The notes under the pieces: model-generated | What the model was told of the DNA's origin: nothing | What the model saw: the letters and a program-made list of their open reading frames with translations, nothing else | The model's database searches: none | Part shown: positions 33,313 to 34,902 of the stretch, piece by piece | Numbering within the stretch: position 1 is the first letter of the stretch | Layout of the letters: every line of letters begins with the position of its first letter | Assembly: GCF_022179405.1 (NCBI RefSeq) | Contig: NZ_BPQT01000039.1 | Coordinates: 1 to 34,902 of the forward strand | Direction of reading: 5' to 3' | DNA length: 34,902 bases | DNA from: Methylobacterium marchantiae | Lineage (GTDB): Bacteria; Pseudomonadota; Alphaproteobacteria; Rhizobiales; Beijerinckiaceae | Program-made: the position numbers and the translations under genes

Positions 33313-33337
33313 GGAACCCGGTGTCCGATGTCGCGTT
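33313..33337 (+). promoter_or_regulatory. EcfG-type promoter of the 48-aa peptide gene
   Basis: GGAAC (33313-33317), 16-bp spacer, CGTT (33334-33337), 32 bp before the ATG at 33370. Exact consensus. Confidence 0.8.
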
Positions 33338-33369
33338 CGTCACCTGTTCCCGAGCACGGATACGTTACG

Positions 33370-33516
33370 ATGAGAGAGTCGACGGCCGGATCCCTAGCAA
33401 GGCGCTTCCTCGATGCAGTCGCTGCCGCGGCCCGTGGAATTGTCCAGGCGGTCGAAGGTACTCTTCCTGCGCCGCAACCGGTACCGGTCCGCGTCCGTCC
33501 CCAGCGTCGGCGCTGA
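33370..33516 (+). CDS. 48-aa basic peptide, stress-regulated, unknown function
   Basis: ATG 33370 with GGAT ~9 bases upstream; the frame upstream to 33328 overlaps the promoter and is not used. The peptide has an amphipathic helix (AGSLARRFLDAVAAAARGIV) followed by a Pro/Arg-rich tail (PAPQPVPVRVRPQRRR). It could bind membranes or nucleic acid; no family is recognised. An exact EcfG promoter directly upstream is the main support. It converges with the porin gene (10-bp gap), with a small dyad CTGATC/GATCAG over the two stops. Confidence 0.6.
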   Translation: MRESTAGSLARRFLDAVAAAARGIVQAVEGTLPAPQPVPVRVRPQRRR

Positions 33517-33526
33517 TCCTCGTAGA

Positions 33527-34902
33527 TCAGTAGGTCAGTGTGGAGCGAAGACCGAAGACCGCTCCACCCTTGATCCGCTTGTTGGGAAACGACGGGTCCA
33601 CGATCCCTCCGCCCGGATTGAAGACGTATTGGATGTCGGGCTGGATGATCCAACCCGGCGCCACCGCGATCTGATACGTGACTTCGATCGTCGCCTCGTA
33701 GCTGCGAACGAGTTGGAAACCGGCGTCGAGAAAGACGCGATCCTGGTTGGAGCGCCGGGCGCTGTCACTGATGCGTGCGTAGATGAAGCTGAGGCCGAAT
33801 GCGTCCTTGGGGCGGCCCGGCACCATCCCGGCGACCACCACTCCACCATCCGCCCACAGATCGATGAGGTTTCGATCCGAAGGACTCGACGAGATACGCG
33901 TATAGGCGAAGATGCCATCGCTCTCGCTGCCTCCCTCGGGTCTGTACAGTTGCTGGTCGACGACCGCATAGACGCCGCTCGTGCCGGCGTGGCGTCTGAC
34001 TGTGCCGGTGCTGCGAGGGCTTGCGAGAGGCAGTCCCGCGCGATCGTAGCGATAATCGTCGAAGCGTCCGAAGTGCTGGTATCCGCCGAGCTTGATGCTT
34101 CCCGGGAGTTCGTCTGTCTTCGAGGTCGAGCGCAATTGCACTTCGCCCATGACCAGGGGCGCATCGTTGAGCCGAAAGTTCAGTCCGGTCCGATTGACGC
34201 TCGCCTGATCGCCGGGATCGCCGTTGAAGACGGCGAGGAGCGCGCTCACCGAGGCGTCCGGCGTCCAGCGAAGCCGCATGCCCGGAGTCGAGAGCGGATA
34301 GGCCGGACCTCCGCTCGGCAGGTTGGCCCCGGTGATGGTCGGCCAGTCGTTGCTGAGGAAGATCTTGCCGGTCTCGGAAGAGAAGAATTCGCCGTCCGCC
34401 ACGAGTTGGCCGATGCGTAGGCTCAGCTGCTGGTCCGCCGAATTCCGCTCCAGCCAGAGTTCCGACAGGCGCGTCGACGGATAGGCTTCGATGTTGCTGA
34501 CCGTGATCAGCCGCTGGAAGCTGCGATCGCGCAGGCCGCCCGTGTCGTGGATCTGGAAGACGTTGGCAAAGCCGCTCCAGCCCGTCCAGCCGGCAAGGCG
34601 GTCGAGATCGAGGGTCACGGCCGCCTCGAACTTGCCGGCATGGATCGGGCCTTGCCGGACGCCGCCGGCCACATTGCCGAGAACCTCGTTCGTGTAGAGC
34701 AGGTTGTAGGTGATGCCGCGTGCCGCGAGCAGGCTGCGGAACCCGCCGGGGTCGCCGAACGCGCCGAGGGAGGACTGGATCGAGGGCGGACGGTCCGGCT
34801 CGAGGGGCGCCGATTGCGCCGGTCGATCGTCCAGGGCCCCCGTCTCGACAGGCTCGGAGCGAGCGGAGGAGGCCGCGAGGATGGTGGCGGCCGCCATCAT
34901 CC
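33527..34902 (-). CDS. OprB-family carbohydrate-selective porin, N-terminus cut by the window edge
   Basis: At least 457 aa visible. An N-terminal Ala-rich stretch (MMAAATILAASSARS) looks like the end of a signal peptide lacking its basic start, so the true start is probably outside the window. The mature protein shows OprB phrases: GITYNLLYTNEVLGNVAGGV, GWSGFANVFQIHDTGGL, LSELWLERNSADQQLSLRIG, RWTPDASVSALLAVFNGDPG, IFAYTRISSSPSDRNLIDLW and YQIAVAPGWIIQPDIQYVFN. It ends in an aromatic-terminated last strand (LRSTLTY). This is an outer-membrane beta-barrel for sugar uptake; substrate unknown. Confidence 0.88.
   Translation of the reverse strand, partial: MMAAATILAASSARSEPVETGALDDRPAQSAPLEPDRPPSIQSSLGAFGDPGGFRSLLAARGITYNLLYTNEVLGNVAGGVRQGPIHAGKFEAAVTLDLDRLAGWTGWSGFANVFQIHDTGGLRDRSFQRLITVSNIEAYPSTRLSELWLERNSADQQLSLRIGQLVADGEFFSSETGKIFLSNDWPTITGANLPSGGPAYPLSTPGMRLRWTPDASVSALLAVFNGDPGDQASVNRTGLNFRLNDAPLVMGEVQLRSTSKTDELPGSIKLGGYQHFGRFDDYRYDRAGLPLASPRSTGTVRRHAGTSGVYAVVDQQLYRPEGGSESDGIFAYTRISSSPSDRNLIDLWADGGVVVAGMVPGRPKDAFGLSFIYARISDSARRSNQDRVFLDAGFQLVRSYEATIEVTYQIAVAPGWIIQPDIQYVFNPGGGIVDPSFPNKRIKGGAVFGLRSTLTY

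Overview
The window reads as a chromosomal segment of a Methylobacterium/Methylorubrum-like alphaproteobacterium (Hyphomicrobiales). The basis is the high GC content, a PhyR response regulator whose phospho-acceptor falls at Asp190, a divergent nepR, EcfG-type promoters (GGAAC-N16/17-CGTT), a CtrA-type box, a con-10/KGG stress protein and an OprB-type porin. The species call is inferred from protein character and gene content, not from a search. Most genes are ordinary core genes. The accessory parts are a secreted multidomain protein (1602-4595), one AT-rich gene inserted behind rlmB (6323-7387) and a decayed amidase (28634-28948).

Layout. 1-181: end of an MHS-type MFS transporter. 362-874: HTH protein. 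992-1105: REP-like element. 1602-4595: type-I-secreted SdrD-B/SASA/RTX protein. 5242-5316: tRNA-Glu. 5462-6292: rlmB-like methyltransferase, then the AT-rich gene, whose product looks like a proteasome-type Ntn hydrolase. 7415-8962: CYTH-CHAD protein. 9173-11552: tlyA, a RumA-like m5U methyltransferase and a 51-aa membrane peptide. 11580-17772 (minus): acyl-CoA dehydrogenase, enoyl-CoA hydratase, two SDRs, CorA and an SRAP protein. 17959-18951: tsaC/Sua5. 19169-20780: wrbA with a divergent LysR regulator. 20783-22994: greA-like, acuI-like oxidoreductase and a Gly-rich secreted protein. 23202-24254: SleB-type hydrolase. 24826-27504: ppdK. 27873-28514: L,D-transpeptidase. 29006-30429: VOC protein, cNMP-binding protein and KGG stress protein. 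30589-33516: general stress response (GSR) region. 33527-34902: porin, running off the edge.

The most interesting result is the GSR region. PhyR (anti-anti-sigma) and NepR (anti-sigma) are divergent, and the gap between them holds two head-to-head EcfG promoters. The same promoter signature stands before a DUF1328 membrane peptide, a 121-aa exported protein, a 48-aa basic peptide and the KGG protein. It also stands before two short non-coding units, each ending in a strong intrinsic terminator (about 19001-19070 and 31190-31278). Each unit can fold into a 5' hairpin with a C-rich loop plus a terminator. That is the architecture of GsrN, the EcfG/SigT-controlled small RNA of Caulobacter, so the window probably encodes two stress-controlled sRNAs. 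No ecfG sigma gene follows nepR here.

The promoter sites were found by reading intergenic stretches by eye. Coding regions were not scanned for them.
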